Notes: generated from the letters alone by a model not told the origin. Counted from the stretch's first letter, positions 1 through 8,790 are shown. The stretch: DNA of 14,203 nucleotides from Pirellulaceae bacterium (GCA_013002105.1 JABDKS010000959.1:1-14203), one strand, 5' to 3'. Numbers and translations are program-made.

Positions 1-2
1 TG

Positions 3-161
3 GCTCCTTGGGACTGTACTGCAGCTGACGGAAAACCCTCAGCCTGTTCGCACCCGGTGACCGACATGCTGTACCAGCAAGTTTTGCTTTTGCCCGTCAA
101 TAACGACGTGAACGACACCTCGGCCGCACGATTGGTCCAGCAACTCCGAGATTTGCGGTAA
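3..161 (+). CDS. C-terminal end of a probable DegT/DnrJ-type aminotransferase (partial)
   Basis: An open frame runs in from the left edge of the window and ends with TAA at 159-161, giving the last 52 residues of a protein whose start is outside. The segment LLLPVNNDV followed by an amphipathic helix ending QQLRDLR resembles the closing section of DegT/DnrJ/EryC1 PLP-dependent aminotransferases, where a leucine-rich LPx-H/N strand is followed by a D-x-x-x-x-R-[LV] helix. The next gene, 110 bp downstream on the same strand, is a complete member of that family, which supports the reading. The catalytic part is not visible, so the family is a probable call from the tail only. It could be another fold-type I PLP enzyme. 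Confidence 0.5.
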   Translation, partial: APWDCTAADGKPSACSHPVTDMLYQQVLLLPVNNDVNDTSAARLVQQLRDLR

Positions 162-271
162 CTGGTGGCGATTGGACCGGGAATGTTAGTTTGAAGCGGA
201 GACACATCCGTCGCCGAACAAAGAACTAGTGACGCATTGGTTTTGACCGAGCGTGATTTATCAGTTCATGG

Positions 272-1465
272 ATGTCCCGGATGATTCCAACGAATAATTT
301 CAACGACCCAGCGGAACCTGATCGGATTCTCCATGTGGGTGCTCCCAATATCGGGGACCGGGAGACGTTCGATCGGCTGGTCGACGAGATCTTCGAACGC
401 CGATGGTTTACCAACAGCGGCGCTGTTGTCAAAGAATTTGAATCCAAACTTTGCGACTACCTGGGCGTCAAACACTGCATCACGGTATGTAACGCCACGA
501 TCGGTTTGCAACTGGTATGTCGTGCATTGCATTTGACCGGAGAAGTGATCTTGCCAGCGTGGACGTTCGTCGCGACGGCACATGCGGTTCAGTGGGAAGG
601 ATTGCAGCCCGTTTTTGCAGATGTTGATCTACGCACGCATACGATCAATCCCAAACAAGCGGAAACGCTGATCACCGACAAGACGTCCGCGATTCTTGGT
701 GTTCACCTGTGGGGCAATCCTTGCGATACGGCTCGGTTGCAGCAAATTGCTGACGACCATGATCTACGAATTTTTTATGACGCCGCACATGCGTTTGGAT
801 GCGGGCACCGTAATCGAATGGTCGGCAACTTTGGCGATTGCGAAGTATTCAGTTTTCACGCCACCAAATTCTTCAACACATTCGAAGGCGGTGCGATCGC
901 GACCAACGATGACGATTTGGCACAGAAGCTCTCGCTGATGAAAAATTTTGGATTCGAGAGCATGGACCGAGTTGTGCATTTGGGTACCAACGCAAAGATG
1001 AACGAAGTCTCCGCTGCCATGGGACTTTCGATGTTTGCACGACTTGAGCAAACGCTTTCCGATAATCGACGCAATTACGATCGGTATCGCAAGCAGCTAG
1101 GCAACCTATCGGGCCTTCGCGTCTTTGCCTACGATCCGACTGCAGAGACCAACTGGCAGTACGTGGTTCTGGAGATCGATCAGTCCGCGTTTGGCGCATC
1201 ACGTGACACGGTGATGCAATACTTGCACGACAACGGAGTGCGTGCGCGACGGTATTTCTATCCTGGTTGCCACAACATGGAACCTTATCGCAGCGGACAG
1301 ACAGGACCGTTGCACGATTTACAGAACACCGAGTCCCTTTCTGGCAAAGTGTTATGTCTACCCACCGGCAGCGCCATCACAGTTGCCGATGTCGATCGTG
1401 TCTGTCGCCTCATCAAGCAGTCGGTCGGATCCAAACCCAAGGGGATCCTGCGCGTTGCAGGTTGA
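272..1465 (+). CDS. DegT/DnrJ/EryC1/StrS-family sugar aminotransferase
   Basis: A 397-residue PLP-dependent aminotransferase of the usual family length. Visible hallmarks are the N-terminal RRWFTNSG segment (residues 43-50), CNATIGLQL at 73-81 (phosphate-binding region), LPAWTFVATAHAV near 94-106, the PLP-ring aspartate in YDAAHAFG (D170), and the Schiff-base lysine in SFHATKFFNTFEGG (K199). Family members move an amino group from glutamate or glutamine to a keto-sugar nucleotide for O-antigen, S-layer or natural-product sugars. The substrate cannot be read from the sequence. An in-frame TGA at 254-256 limits the start. ATG 272 and ATG 281 are both possible and neither has a clear Shine-Dalgarno. 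The gene sits between another likely aminotransferase tail and a TPR glycosyltransferase (57 bp downstream), which fits a surface or protein glycosylation cluster in the cytoplasm. Confidence 0.9.
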   Translation: MSRMIPTNNFNDPAEPDRILHVGAPNIGDRETFDRLVDEIFERRWFTNSGAVVKEFESKLCDYLGVKHCITVCNATIGLQLVCRALHLTGEVILPAWTFVATAHAVQWEGLQPVFADVDLRTHTINPKQAETLITDKTSAILGVHLWGNPCDTARLQQIADDHDLRIFYDAAHAFGCGHRNRMVGNFGDCEVFSFHATKFFNTFEGGAIATNDDDLAQKLSLMKNFGFESMDRVVHLGTNAKMNEVSAAMGLSMFARLEQTLSDNRRNYDRYRKQLGNLSGLRVFAYDPTAETNWQYVVLEIDQSAFGASRDTVMQYLHDNGVRARRYFYPGCHNMEPYRSGQTGPLHDLQNTESLSGKVLCLPTGSAITVADVDRVCRLIKQSVGSKPKGILRVAG

Positions 1466-1522
1466 CAGTGACGCGGCGAACAAAATCCACCGGTATCATT
1501 CAAATTCACAAAGTAGGTTCGC

Positions 1523-3754
1523 GTGACCAAGTCTAGTAAAAAGCGTCGACTTCCACGTCGAAAACGTCGTCCCGCAGCGCCGAGTCAAGTGGACAGTCAG
1601 GCTTCGACCGGTCAACTGATCGCCAATGCGTTACAGCTACAAAAAGCGGGCGATTTGGAATCGGCAAAGACACTGTATTGCCAGATCTTGCATAGGGAGC
1701 CGTTGAACCCGGATGCCTGGCATTTGCTGGGCATGACGTTGCATGGGGCAGACCAGCATCGTGAAGCGATCGAATGTTTGCAAAAGGCCGACGCCATTGT
1801 ACCAAATCATCCGGAGGTGCTTGCCAACCTGGGCGTGGTTTATCGAAGCATGGGTAATCCAGACCAAGCTCGATGCGTTCTAGAGAAATCGATCGCCGCC
1901 GATCCGAATTCCGCTGCGGCACGCATCAATCTCGGCACGGTGCTATTGGAATCGTCGCTGCTGGATGCCGCTGAAGCGCAATTCCAGCGTGCCCTTGAGA
2001 TCGATCCGCATGCTGCCAACGCCGCGATGAACTTGGGAAATGTTTGGCAAAAGCAGGGTCGCCTCCGTGACGCCGAAGGAATCTATCGACAGCTTCTAGA
2101 ACGCAATGCAGGCAATGCGAAACTGTTAACGAACCTTGGTGAATCTTTGCGCAAGCAAGGAAAGCGAAGCGAGGCAGTCGCAGTCCTGAAACAGGCGTTG
2201 TCGGCGGATCCCCAATCGATAGAAACCGCGTTGAATTTGGCGCGTGCCCTGAAGCATTCCTCGCGGCACGGCGAAGCCGAGGAATTATTGCGTCAGGTTG
2301 TCAGGCAGTACCCAGAGCTCGCCAAGGCGTATCACTATCTTGGCATCACGCTACTGGATCTGGGTGACTTGGACGCTGCAAGAGAAGAAGTGACGCGATC
2401 CGTTGAACTTGATCCATCCGATGTCTACGCCATCAGTTCGCTGGGCACCATCTATCTGGAGATGGGACGCAACGATGCTGCGTTGGAATCTTTCCGCAAG
2501 GTGATCGACAAGGATCCGATGATGAGCGAGGCGCATGGTTCCATTCTCTATATCATGAGTGCTGATCCGACGACTGATCAGGCCGAGCTTTTCGAGGAGC
2601 ACCGAAGATGGGGCCAGATTCATGGCAATTTGGAACCGCGATTCGAGCATCGAAACGTCAAACAAGTCAACCGACCGTTGCGAATCGGCTACGTATCGCC
2701 CGATTTTCGCAATCACGCGGTCGCTAAGTTCATTCGACCGGTACTACAGTCTCACGATCCGCAACGCGTCGAAGTCTTTGCCTATGCAGAAGTTCCTGTG
2801 CCGGATGAGATGACCGTTGAGTTAAAGAGCCTTGTCCCGCATTGGCGAAATACCGATGGTCTGTCCAACCTGCAGGTCGCCCAACAGATTGTCGCGGACG
2901 AGATCGATATTTTGGTCGATTTGGCCGGCCACACATCTCGCAATCGCTTGTTGGTATTCGCCCACCGACCGGCACCGGTTCAGATGACGTGGCTGGGTTA
3001 CCCCAACACGACTGGATTATCGACGATCGATTATCGATTGACCTGCCAGACGCAGAACCCAATAGGCGAACCGTCCTACCATGTCGAAGAACTTTTGCGG
3101 ATCCCAGGCGGTTCGTTCTGCTTTTCCGCTCCATCGGATGCACCCGATGTGCAGTCGGCCCCAGTTGCAAGAAATGGCCACATCACCTTTGGATCACTTC
3201 ATCGACCATTCAAAATTTCCGAGTCGGTCCGTGATTTGTGGTCCGCTGTTCTGACAGCAGTTCCCGATTCGCGAATGTTGATCTTCCATACAGGGTTCAA
3301 TGCGAAGGCGATCTCGGATCTTCGACAATCTCTCATTGAACGCGGAATCGCGAGCGATCGATTCGAGATTCGCAATGAATACGACGGGGATAGTTACCTG
3401 GAAACGTATCACGAAATCGACATCGCTCTGGATGTATCACCTTGGGCCGGCGGAACGACGACCTTAGAAGCGTTATGGATGGGTGTCCCGGTCGCTGCGT
3501 ATTTTGGAAACAGTCGGAGCTCACGGAGCACCGCGGCAATCGTCAAGAATGCTGGGCACGCCGATTGGGTTGCCGATTCGGATCAACAGTACGTGCGAGT
3601 TGCGACCGACCTAGCCGGCGATACTGATGCTCTGGAGCAGATTCGACGTGGACTGCGCGACGATGTCCGTCAGAGCGTGGTTGACGCCGACCGTTTCACG
3701 CGCGAGCTAGAACAGACTTTCCAACTTGCTTGGAACCGTTGGTGCGAATCGTAG
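1523..3754 (+). CDS. TPR-repeat O-GlcNAc-transferase-like protein (SPINDLY family, GT41)
   Basis: A 743-residue protein. Residues 5-17 are strongly basic (KKRRLPRRKRRP region). Residues about 29-334 form nine consecutive 34-residue TPR motifs, each with the pattern NLG...A and ending in a D-P/N turn. Residues about 386-735 are the GT41 catalytic half. GYVSPDFRNH carries His398, which aligns with the essential histidine of human OGT. FGSLHRPFKIS carries Lys564, matching the UDP-phosphate-contacting lysine. DVSPWAGGTTTLEALWMGVP (637-656) matches the nucleotide-sugar binding block. The family transfers a sugar (GlcNAc, fucose or others) from a nucleotide donor to Ser/Thr or other acceptors, with TPRs choosing the protein substrate. 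The start is GTG, preceded by a weak TAGG at 1514-1517. It is probably cotranscribed with the upstream aminotransferase. Donor and acceptor are unknown. Confidence 0.92.
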   Translation: MTKSSKKRRLPRRKRRPAAPSQVDSQASTGQLIANALQLQKAGDLESAKTLYCQILHREPLNPDAWHLLGMTLHGADQHREAIECLQKADAIVPNHPEVLANLGVVYRSMGNPDQARCVLEKSIAADPNSAAARINLGTVLLESSLLDAAEAQFQRALEIDPHAANAAMNLGNVWQKQGRLRDAEGIYRQLLERNAGNAKLLTNLGESLRKQGKRSEAVAVLKQALSADPQSIETALNLARALKHSSRHGEAEELLRQVVRQYPELAKAYHYLGITLLDLGDLDAAREEVTRSVELDPSDVYAISSLGTIYLEMGRNDAALESFRKVIDKDPMMSEAHGSILYIMSADPTTDQAELFEEHRRWGQIHGNLEPRFEHRNVKQVNRPLRIGYVSPDFRNHAVAKFIRPVLQSHDPQRVEVFAYAEVPVPDEMTVELKSLVPHWRNTDGLSNLQVAQQIVADEIDILVDLAGHTSRNRLLVFAHRPAPVQMTWLGYPNTTGLSTIDYRLTCQTQNPIGEPSYHVEELLRIPGGSFCFSAPSDAPDVQSAPVARNGHITFGSLHRPFKISESVRDLWSAVLTAVPDSRMLIFHTGFNAKAISDLRQSLIERGIASDRFEIRNEYDGDSYLETYHEIDIALDVSPWAGGTTTLEALWMGVPVAAYFGNSRSSRSTAAIVKNAGHADWVADSDQQYVRVATDLAGDTDALEQIRRGLRDDVRQSVVDADRFTRELEQTFQLAWNRWCES

Positions 3755-3858
3755 TGTCGACGGTTGAAATTTCTATATCCTTGGCCAAGCGGTGATCCGG
3801 CGCGTGAAATGATCGGAGGAAGAAAGCGGTTATGCGAGACCTTAGTTTTTCGTCGATC

Positions 3859-6270
3859 TTATGAGTCGATGAGCTGCTCCAGGTGGTCGCCCAACTGTTT
3901 TAAATCTCTAGCTAGTTGTTCGGACTGTCTGGTTGCCTGGAGGGAATTCTTTGCCGTTTGGTCGATATGGGCCATGGTCTGGGACAGTTCAATCAGCCCA
4001 ACAGCCTGTTGGCTTGCACTGGCAAGAATCAGTGACGCTGCGGTGGCGGACTCTCCGACAGTAGCTGCCAACGAGTCGATTGTCTGTTTCGCTTCGGTGG
4101 CGACGTCGCCAGCTTCGGTCACAGAAACCATGCCCTGTTCGGTCGCAACGACCGCCGTCGTTGTCGCCTCTTGGATTTCACGGAGTATCTGTCCGATTTG
4201 TCGAGTCGACTGTTTCGCCTGTTGCGATAGTGATTTGACCTCGTTCGCCACGACGGCAAAACCCCGGCCAGCCTCACCAGCGCGTGAAGCTTCGATTTGC
4301 GCATTGAGTGCCAACAGACTGGTTCGATCTGCGATGTCATTGACTGTATCCGTGATTTCGCCGATTGCTTTGGCTCGTTCGGCCAATGATAGGATCCTGT
4401 CTGCGGTGGCTTGCACTTGTGATCGGACCGACTGCATGGCCGTGGTGGTCGCGTCGATGGCAGAGCGGCCAGATTGACTGACATCGTCGGCGCGAGCGGC
4501 AGATTCGGAAACCTCACGCGCTCGTTCTACGGCGTGTTGGGCTGTCTGCGTGATCTCCTCGATCGTGGCAGATGTTTGCGAAACGCTCGCCGCCTGTGCA
4601 TCGGCCGCTTGAGTTTGCTCCGTCGCACCCTCGACAATCTTGGAACTTGCATTCGACAATCGGCTGACGGCTTCGCCAATTCCTTCTAGAAGACGTTTGC
4701 GCTGCTGCTCGGTTTGCAGTCGCTCAGTGATGTCCTGCACAGTTGCGATCGTCACACGCTGGTCTTGGTAGGTCATCTGGCTGATGCGTAACGCGATCGG
4801 AATCTTCGTGCCGTCGCGGTGATGCCCCTCGATCTCTTTTTCACCGCCGGTCTTTGCCTGCTTGGCTGCAGAAGGCTCGTTCAGCCTCAACTTGTTTGTT
4901 TGTTCGGGGAACAAGAGTGAAACATTACGGTCGACGATTTGGTCCGCCGTGTAACCAAAAAGTTTCTCGGCGGCAGTGTTAAAGGTCAGTACCGTTCCGT
5001 TGTCGGCAAAGGTGATGATGCCGTCCGCGGTCGAATTCAAAATGGTCGTTGTTCTGGCATCCTGCTGTGATAGCTCTGCCACCGTCTCATGCAGGTGTTC
5101 GGCCATCCGATTGAATTCGGCAGCGAGTTGGCCGGTTTCGTCAGTCGATGTGATCTGCACGCGTTCGTCAAGATTGCCTGACGCGATACGGACGACGCTT
5201 TTGGTTAACAGACCGATGGGCCTGGAGATCGAGCGGGCAACAATCGTAGCGGCGATCGCAACGGTCAAAAAGGTAACCAGGCCCACAATACCGAACCATC
5301 GCTGCAGACGATTCGACGAGGCAAACGCCTCCTCGGTGTCAATCTTGGTAACAACTCCCCAGCGAATGTCGGGAACGTACCGCCACGCAGCCAGGATTTC
5401 TTTACCGCGATAGTCGGTCGAAATTCCTGAACCTCGTTTTCCCAGCAGTGCCTGTTGCGCTGGGATCGCGTTTTGAGACCCGATGGTTACTCTGCGACGA
5501 AATGCAGCGTTTGAATCATGGCGCAGTGGCGACACAAACAAGACTTCAACACCTTCGCGAGAGACAAACAACGACTCGCCGGTCTTGCCCAATCCGGTGC
5601 GGTCGTCAGCGAGTCGGCTGATGTGACTGACCGACATTTGCAACGAGAGGACGCCAACGAGTCGGCTGGATTTGAATACGGGAGCGGCAACAAAGGCAGC
5701 CGGTTCATCGGATGCTGGATAATAACGGAAGTCGGATATCTCCGTGACGTGCGTTGCTGATGCAGTTTGAAATGCTCTGGCCAACTCCGTGTCACGGTAG
5801 ATGCCGGTCATCAGGTTGGTGGCAAAATCGTCTTCTTTGATGACGGTAAAGACGATGTCTCCATCAGGCGAGATCAGAAACAGATCGTAGTACCTTGCCT
5901 CTCGTTCGTAGTACTGCTGATAGTCCGTAAGAAATGGGCGGAATTGAGCATCGACGTCGGAATACGACCGAGAATCGACTCCTGCGGTTTGATAGGCTTC
6001 GTCGAATTGCAGCATCGCGTCAATGATCGACGGATTGCGTGCCATTGTGTGCAAACCGTGCCGTGCTTCGGTGAAGTAGTTGTCGATCTTCTTGGTTTTT
6101 GCATCTGCAACGGTAGCAAGATTGTTGGTGACCTCATCGCGAATCGAATTGGTTGCATGGCGTACAGCGAGAGAGCCAACCATCAGCAACGGCACTAGAG
6201 CGACAACCAAGAACCAAAGCACCAGTTTGGCACCGATACCGAGATTGCGGAGAAAATTGACTCTGTGCAT
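3859..6270 (-). CDS. Methyl-accepting chemotaxis protein with dCache, HAMP and PAS domains
   Basis: An 803-residue transmembrane chemoreceptor. In order: TM1 about 15-36; a large periplasmic region about 38-322 that reads as a double-Cache sensor ([17 protein letters not shown] near 127-143, membrane-distal half, then [10 protein letters not shown] and [16 protein letters not shown]); TM2 about 325-346; HAMP about 346-400 ([14 protein letters not shown], then [13 protein letters not shown]); PAS about 405-515 ([16 protein letters not shown], then a VQDITERL C-cap); and an MCP signalling domain about 525-790. The conserved hairpin tip is present as [20 protein letters not shown] (651-670), the part that contacts CheA and CheW. 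No C-terminal NWETF-type CheR-docking pentapeptide is present; the protein ends LEQLIDS. The classical dCache amino-acid-binding motif was not obvious. The gene lies 145 bp downstream of a UrtA-like binding protein on the same strand, a plausible ligand-presenting partner. No che genes are in the window. Confidence 0.93.
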   Translation of the reverse strand: MHRVNFLRNLGIGAKLVLWFLVVALVPLLMVGSLAVRHATNSIRDEVTNNLATVADAKTKKIDNYFTEARHGLHTMARNPSIIDAMLQFDEAYQTAGVDSRSYSDVDAQFRPFLTDYQQYYEREARYYDLFLISPDGDIVFTVIKEDDFATNLMTGIYRDTELARAFQTASATHVTEISDFRYYPASDEPAAFVAAPVFKSSRLVGVLSLQMSVSHISRLADDRTGLGKTGESLFVSREGVEVLFVSPLRHDSNAAFRRRVTIGSQNAIPAQQALLGKRGSGISTDYRGKEILAAWRYVPDIRWGVVTKIDTEEAFASSNRLQRWFGIVGLVTFLTVAIAATIVARSISRPIGLLTKSVVRIASGNLDERVQITSTDETGQLAAEFNRMAEHLHETVAELSQQDARTTTILNSTADGIITFADNGTVLTFNTAAEKLFGYTADQIVDRNVSLLFPEQTNKLRLNEPSAAKQAKTGGEKEIEGHHRDGTKIPIALRISQMTYQDQRVTIATVQDITERLQTEQQRKRLLEGIGEAVSRLSNASSKIVEGATEQTQAADAQAASVSQTSATIEEITQTAQHAVERAREVSESAARADDVSQSGRSAIDATTTAMQSVRSQVQATADRILSLAERAKAIGEITDTVNDIADRTSLLALNAQIEASRAGEAGRGFAVVANEVKSLSQQAKQSTRQIGQILREIQEATTTAVVATEQGMVSVTEAGDVATEAKQTIDSLAATVGESATAASLILASASQQAVGLIELSQTMAHIDQTAKNSLQATRQSEQLARDLKQLGDHLEQLIDS

Positions 6271-6415
6271 GGGGCGCGATCATTCTGGTCGATGGCGGGG
6301 CACGACGATTACGTCTACGTCGGGAAGGAGCGTATTTTTGATTGGAAAGCGGCGTAATGGTTGGGTGTGTTTTGAGATTGTTATTGGGCTGTTCCTCTTG
6401 CGTCGCTGACGGTGG

Positions 6416-7675
6416 CTAATCTCCAGGATTGGACCACTGTCCGCCCCACTGGTCGTACAACTGCTTTAGGAAGAGGTTCCATTGAACCCTGCTGCGGTAG
6501 ACCGGGTAGGGAACCGGGCGCACAGGCCGACCGGACGTCCAAACAACGTCGAACTGGCCATCTCTACGGATCTGCCCCACTCGCACCGTCTTCCAAGTGT
6601 GCTGGTTCTCGTTTTCAATGGACACAATACCTTGAGGTGCCGCAAAACTTTGCTGGCCAAGCTTGTGAAGGACTTCCGCGACGACGGGAGTCCCTGCATC
6701 TTCGACCGCTTGTGCCCACAAATAGACGCCGAAATAACCGGCTTCGATCGGATCGTCAGTGACCCGGTCGGCGCCGTAGCGTCGCTGAAAGCGTTTGACG
6801 AATTGTTGATTGATTTCGCCTTCGCCGCTCTGAAAGTAGTTCCAAGTTGCGAAGTTCCCCGAGATCGTTTTCGGATCCATCGACCTCAGTTCTTCTTCAG
6901 CAATACTGAAAGACATTGTCGGAATCACGTCGGCCGTAATGCCCGCGGTCTGCAACGCATCGAAAAATGAAACGTTACTGTCGCCGTTGATCGTGTTCAG
7001 AATGACGTCAGGGTTCGCATCGACGATCTTGTCCACGACATCATTGACGTCGGTGCTGCCTAACAGAATGTACTGTTCGCCGACAACTTCTCCGCGCAGG
7101 GCCTCGATTTGCGCACGCATGATTGCGTTCGCCGTGCGTGGAAAAACGTAGTCCGAGCCGACGAGAAAAAACTTGCTTGCCTGCAATTCGTCGATGCACC
7201 ACTTTACCGCCGGCAATATCTGTTGATTGGGAGTTGCCCCGGTGTAGACGATGTTAGGACTTTGTTCGAGCCCTTCGTATTGAACCGGATAGAAAAGCAG
7301 GTGATTGTATTTTTCTACGACGGGTTTGACGCTTTTTCGGCATGCGGATGTCCAACATCCAAAGATGACGGTGACCCTTTGTTGCGTGATCAGTTGCCTG
7401 GCTCGGACTGCGAAAGTAGCCGGGTCCGATTTTCCATCGACAACGATCGGCTCAATCATCCGCCCCAACAATCCGCCTTTTGCATTGATCTCTTCGATCG
7501 CCATGATCGTGGCATCGCGAACGGATTTTTCGCTAATGGACATCGTCCCGGTTTCGGAATGAAGGATCCCGACCTTGATCGGCACCGGCGTGGAAGAAAT
7601 CGAAAAATAGATGCCAACCGCGATGCACATTAACACCAGAATGGCAGCGAACATCAATCTGCGTTTTTCGGTCAC
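6416..7675 (-). CDS. UrtA-like urea/amide-type substrate-binding protein, membrane anchored
   Basis: A 419-residue periplasmic binding protein (type 1 fold) that strongly resembles UrtA/FmdD/AmiC proteins: IKVGILHSETGTM (33-45), VIFGCWTSACRKSV (103-116), FYPVQYEGLEQSPN (128-141), YTGATPNQQ (144-152), GSDYVFPRT (173-181) and NTINGDSNVSFF (227-238). UrtA normally delivers urea or short amides to the UrtBCDE ABC transporter, but no such genes are nearby. Residues 7-26 form one hydrophobic segment. The only cysteine there is in VLMC, a poor lipobox, so an uncleaved membrane anchor is likely. The start chosen is GTG 7675 because GGAG at 7685-7688 sits nine bases before it; the frame also allows GTG 7690. 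The downstream neighbour is a chemoreceptor, suggesting a sensing rather than uptake role (inference). No gene symbol is given because transport function is unsupported. Confidence 0.88.
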   Translation of the reverse strand: MTEKRRLMFAAILVLMCIAVGIYFSISSTPVPIKVGILHSETGTMSISEKSVRDATIMAIEEINAKGGLLGRMIEPIVVDGKSDPATFAVRARQLITQQRVTVIFGCWTSACRKSVKPVVEKYNHLLFYPVQYEGLEQSPNIVYTGATPNQQILPAVKWCIDELQASKFFLVGSDYVFPRTANAIMRAQIEALRGEVVGEQYILLGSTDVNDVVDKIVDANPDVILNTINGDSNVSFFDALQTAGITADVIPTMSFSIAEEELRSMDPKTISGNFATWNYFQSGEGEINQQFVKRFQRRYGADRVTDDPIEAGYFGVYLWAQAVEDAGTPVVAEVLHKLGQQSFAAPQGIVSIENENQHTWKTVRVGQIRRDGQFDVVWTSGRPVRPVPYPVYRSRVQWNLFLKQLYDQWGGQWSNPGD

Positions 7676-7684
7676 GGCGAGTTG

Positions 7685-7688
7685 CTCC
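7685..7688 (-). promoter_or_regulatory. Ribosome binding site deciding the UrtA-like start
   Basis: GGAG on the minus strand lies nine bases before GTG 7675. It overlaps the coding sequence if the longer GTG 7690 start is used, which favours the shorter protein beginning MTEKRRLMF. Confidence 0.45.
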
Positions 7689-7784
7689 ACTTGGCGAGTC
7701 GAATGCAGGTGATGCCTACAAGTCTAATCGACGGCTCGTAGGGCCGATCGATCAACTGCCACGACGTGGGGCAGAAACCTAAAA

Positions 7785-7801
7785 CGAGTGTTTTGCACTC
7801 G
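7785..7801. other. Small perfect hairpin upstream of the UrtA-like gene
   Basis: CGAGTG and CACTCG pair perfectly around a five-base TTTTG loop. It sits about 110 bp upstream of the UrtA-like start, so it could be an operator or leader structure. No run of T follows on the strand needed for a good intrinsic terminator. Six-base stems also occur by chance. Confidence 0.3.
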
Positions 7802-7807
7802 AACGGA
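7796..7807 (+). repeat. Left arm of a 12-bp inverted repeat
   Basis: CACTCGAACGGA occurs here on the plus strand, and its exact reverse complement occurs at 8799-8810. The two arms bracket the broken beta-lactamase-like gene. The match does not extend cleanly beyond 12 bases on either side. Confidence 0.4.
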
Positions 7808-7989
7808 ACAACCTAACTCAGCCGACGTGTGGTTGCTCAATGACCGGAATGGAGTCGACGACGCTCAGGGACGTCGTGAACGGTTGAATCATTCAGGGGG
7901 TGTGTTGACTCATACGACCACGTGCCCCAGCCAAGCGCGGCGACTTTTCGTGCTGCGTTGTGTGATCCTGCCAGTATTCGGTCGGCAAT

Positions 7990-8600
7990 TTACTGCATGA
8001 TTTGTCTTGTCTTGGCACTGTCGCAGTTGGCCACCACAGCGATGATGTAGTTGGACTCGGAAAACCACCCTAAGTCGGAACGAAAGCCGCTGATCCTACC
8101 ACCATGTCGTATGACCGCGCGTTCCGTGTTGCTGTACAAAGACAGACAACCCGTAGCCGAATCGAGTTGCGTCGTTGAGTCTACCTTTTGAGCTCATTAA
8201 TTTCAGCGACGAGGCCTCCAACACCCGACCTCCGATGAGTGCTCGCCGCCATCGAAGCCGGTCATGGGCGCTCGACGTGATGTTGACGGCACCAGTAGTC
8301 ATTTTCAAAAATCACGTAAGCGGCATTTCGCAACTTTCCGCCCCACCGTGAATACCCCGCCGCGCGATGGTGAATGATGTGTGTCTGACCATCACAATAG
8401 GTGTGAGTCAGTGCAGCTACATCAAACAAACGTTGCTGAACAAATTCGCGGTAGGGCATGCCCGAGGCCTCTTCGATAATTCGTGCCAGCAGTAAGTATC
8501 CCGAATTGCAATATCGATGCTTGTCACCGGGACTGAATTCGAGCGGCAGGTCTTTGAAACGGCTCATCACCTCTTCAGGCGAAACATTCAGTTGTCGGTC
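7990..8600 (-). pseudogene. Serine hydrolase, class C beta-lactamase-like, frameshifted and 5'-truncated
   Basis: Three consecutive minus-strand segments in three frames together read as the C-terminal two-thirds of a beta-lactamase-related serine hydrolase. Segment one (about 8600-8315) contains FKDLPLEFSPGDK and the family's Y-x-N motif as YCNSGY (tyrosine codon 8511-8513), then GYSRWGGKLRNAAYV. Segment two (8308 to about 8145) gives NITSSAHDRLRWRRALIGGR and LNDATRFGYGLS. Segment three (about 8148-7990) gives ERAVIRHGGRISGFRSDLGW with the HGG third motif, then IIAVVANCDSAK and TAA at 7990-7992. The frame changes lie near 8305-8325 and 8140-8150. The N-terminal part with the S-x-x-K nucleophile is not found upstream, and an in-frame TGA stands at 8601-8603. 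The intact ancestor would have been a periplasmic hydrolase of unknown substrate. Two indels plus a lost 5' part point to real decay rather than a read error. Confidence 0.8.
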
Positions 8601-8790
8601 TCACCAGTAGCATTGCCTCTCGCACCGTACATAAGGGAATCGTCAACCTCGTACGAATGGTGCTTGCCTTGATCGCCGCGATGGGCTGTCCCGCCAATGA
8701 TCGCTGCGGACGAAAAAATAGCAGTAAAATCGTGTAGCAGCAGCGGACATCGAATATAACCTAAAGTGAAAATCAACGACAAACTTGCAG

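Larger units (their letters stand above)
7676..7989. other. Intergenic stretch upstream of the UrtA-like gene
   Basis: No credible coding region is visible on either strand; the short open frames here lack domain-like sequence. It must contain the promoter of the minus-strand UrtA-like/chemoreceptor pair, but no convincing -35/-10 or sigma-54 box could be picked out. It holds a small hairpin at 7785-7801 (CGAGTG, TTTTG loop, CACTCG) and one arm of a 12-bp inverted repeat at 7796-7807. A second, weaker stem, ACGACG/CGTCGT, lies at 7858-7877. Confidence 0.5.

Noticed and set aside
3780..3789. Palindrome CTTGGCCAAG between the convergent glycosyltransferase and MCP genes as a terminator
   Set aside because: It has no loop and no adjacent T-run, so it is not a convincing intrinsic terminator.
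3764..4477. Long plus-strand open frame (237 codons)
   Set aside because: It is antisense to the MCP signalling domain, which is strongly supported. Its Ser/Ala/Cys-rich translation is a shadow of alanine-rich coiled-coil codons.
6416..7675. Annotating the binding protein as UrtA of a urea ABC transporter
   Set aside because: The sequence family fits, but no permease or ATPase gene is nearby and a chemoreceptor is, so a transport role is not supported here.
7858..7877. ACGACG/CGTCGT stem as a regulatory element
   Set aside because: A six-base stem with an eight-base loop in GC-rich DNA is expected by chance and shows no supporting context.
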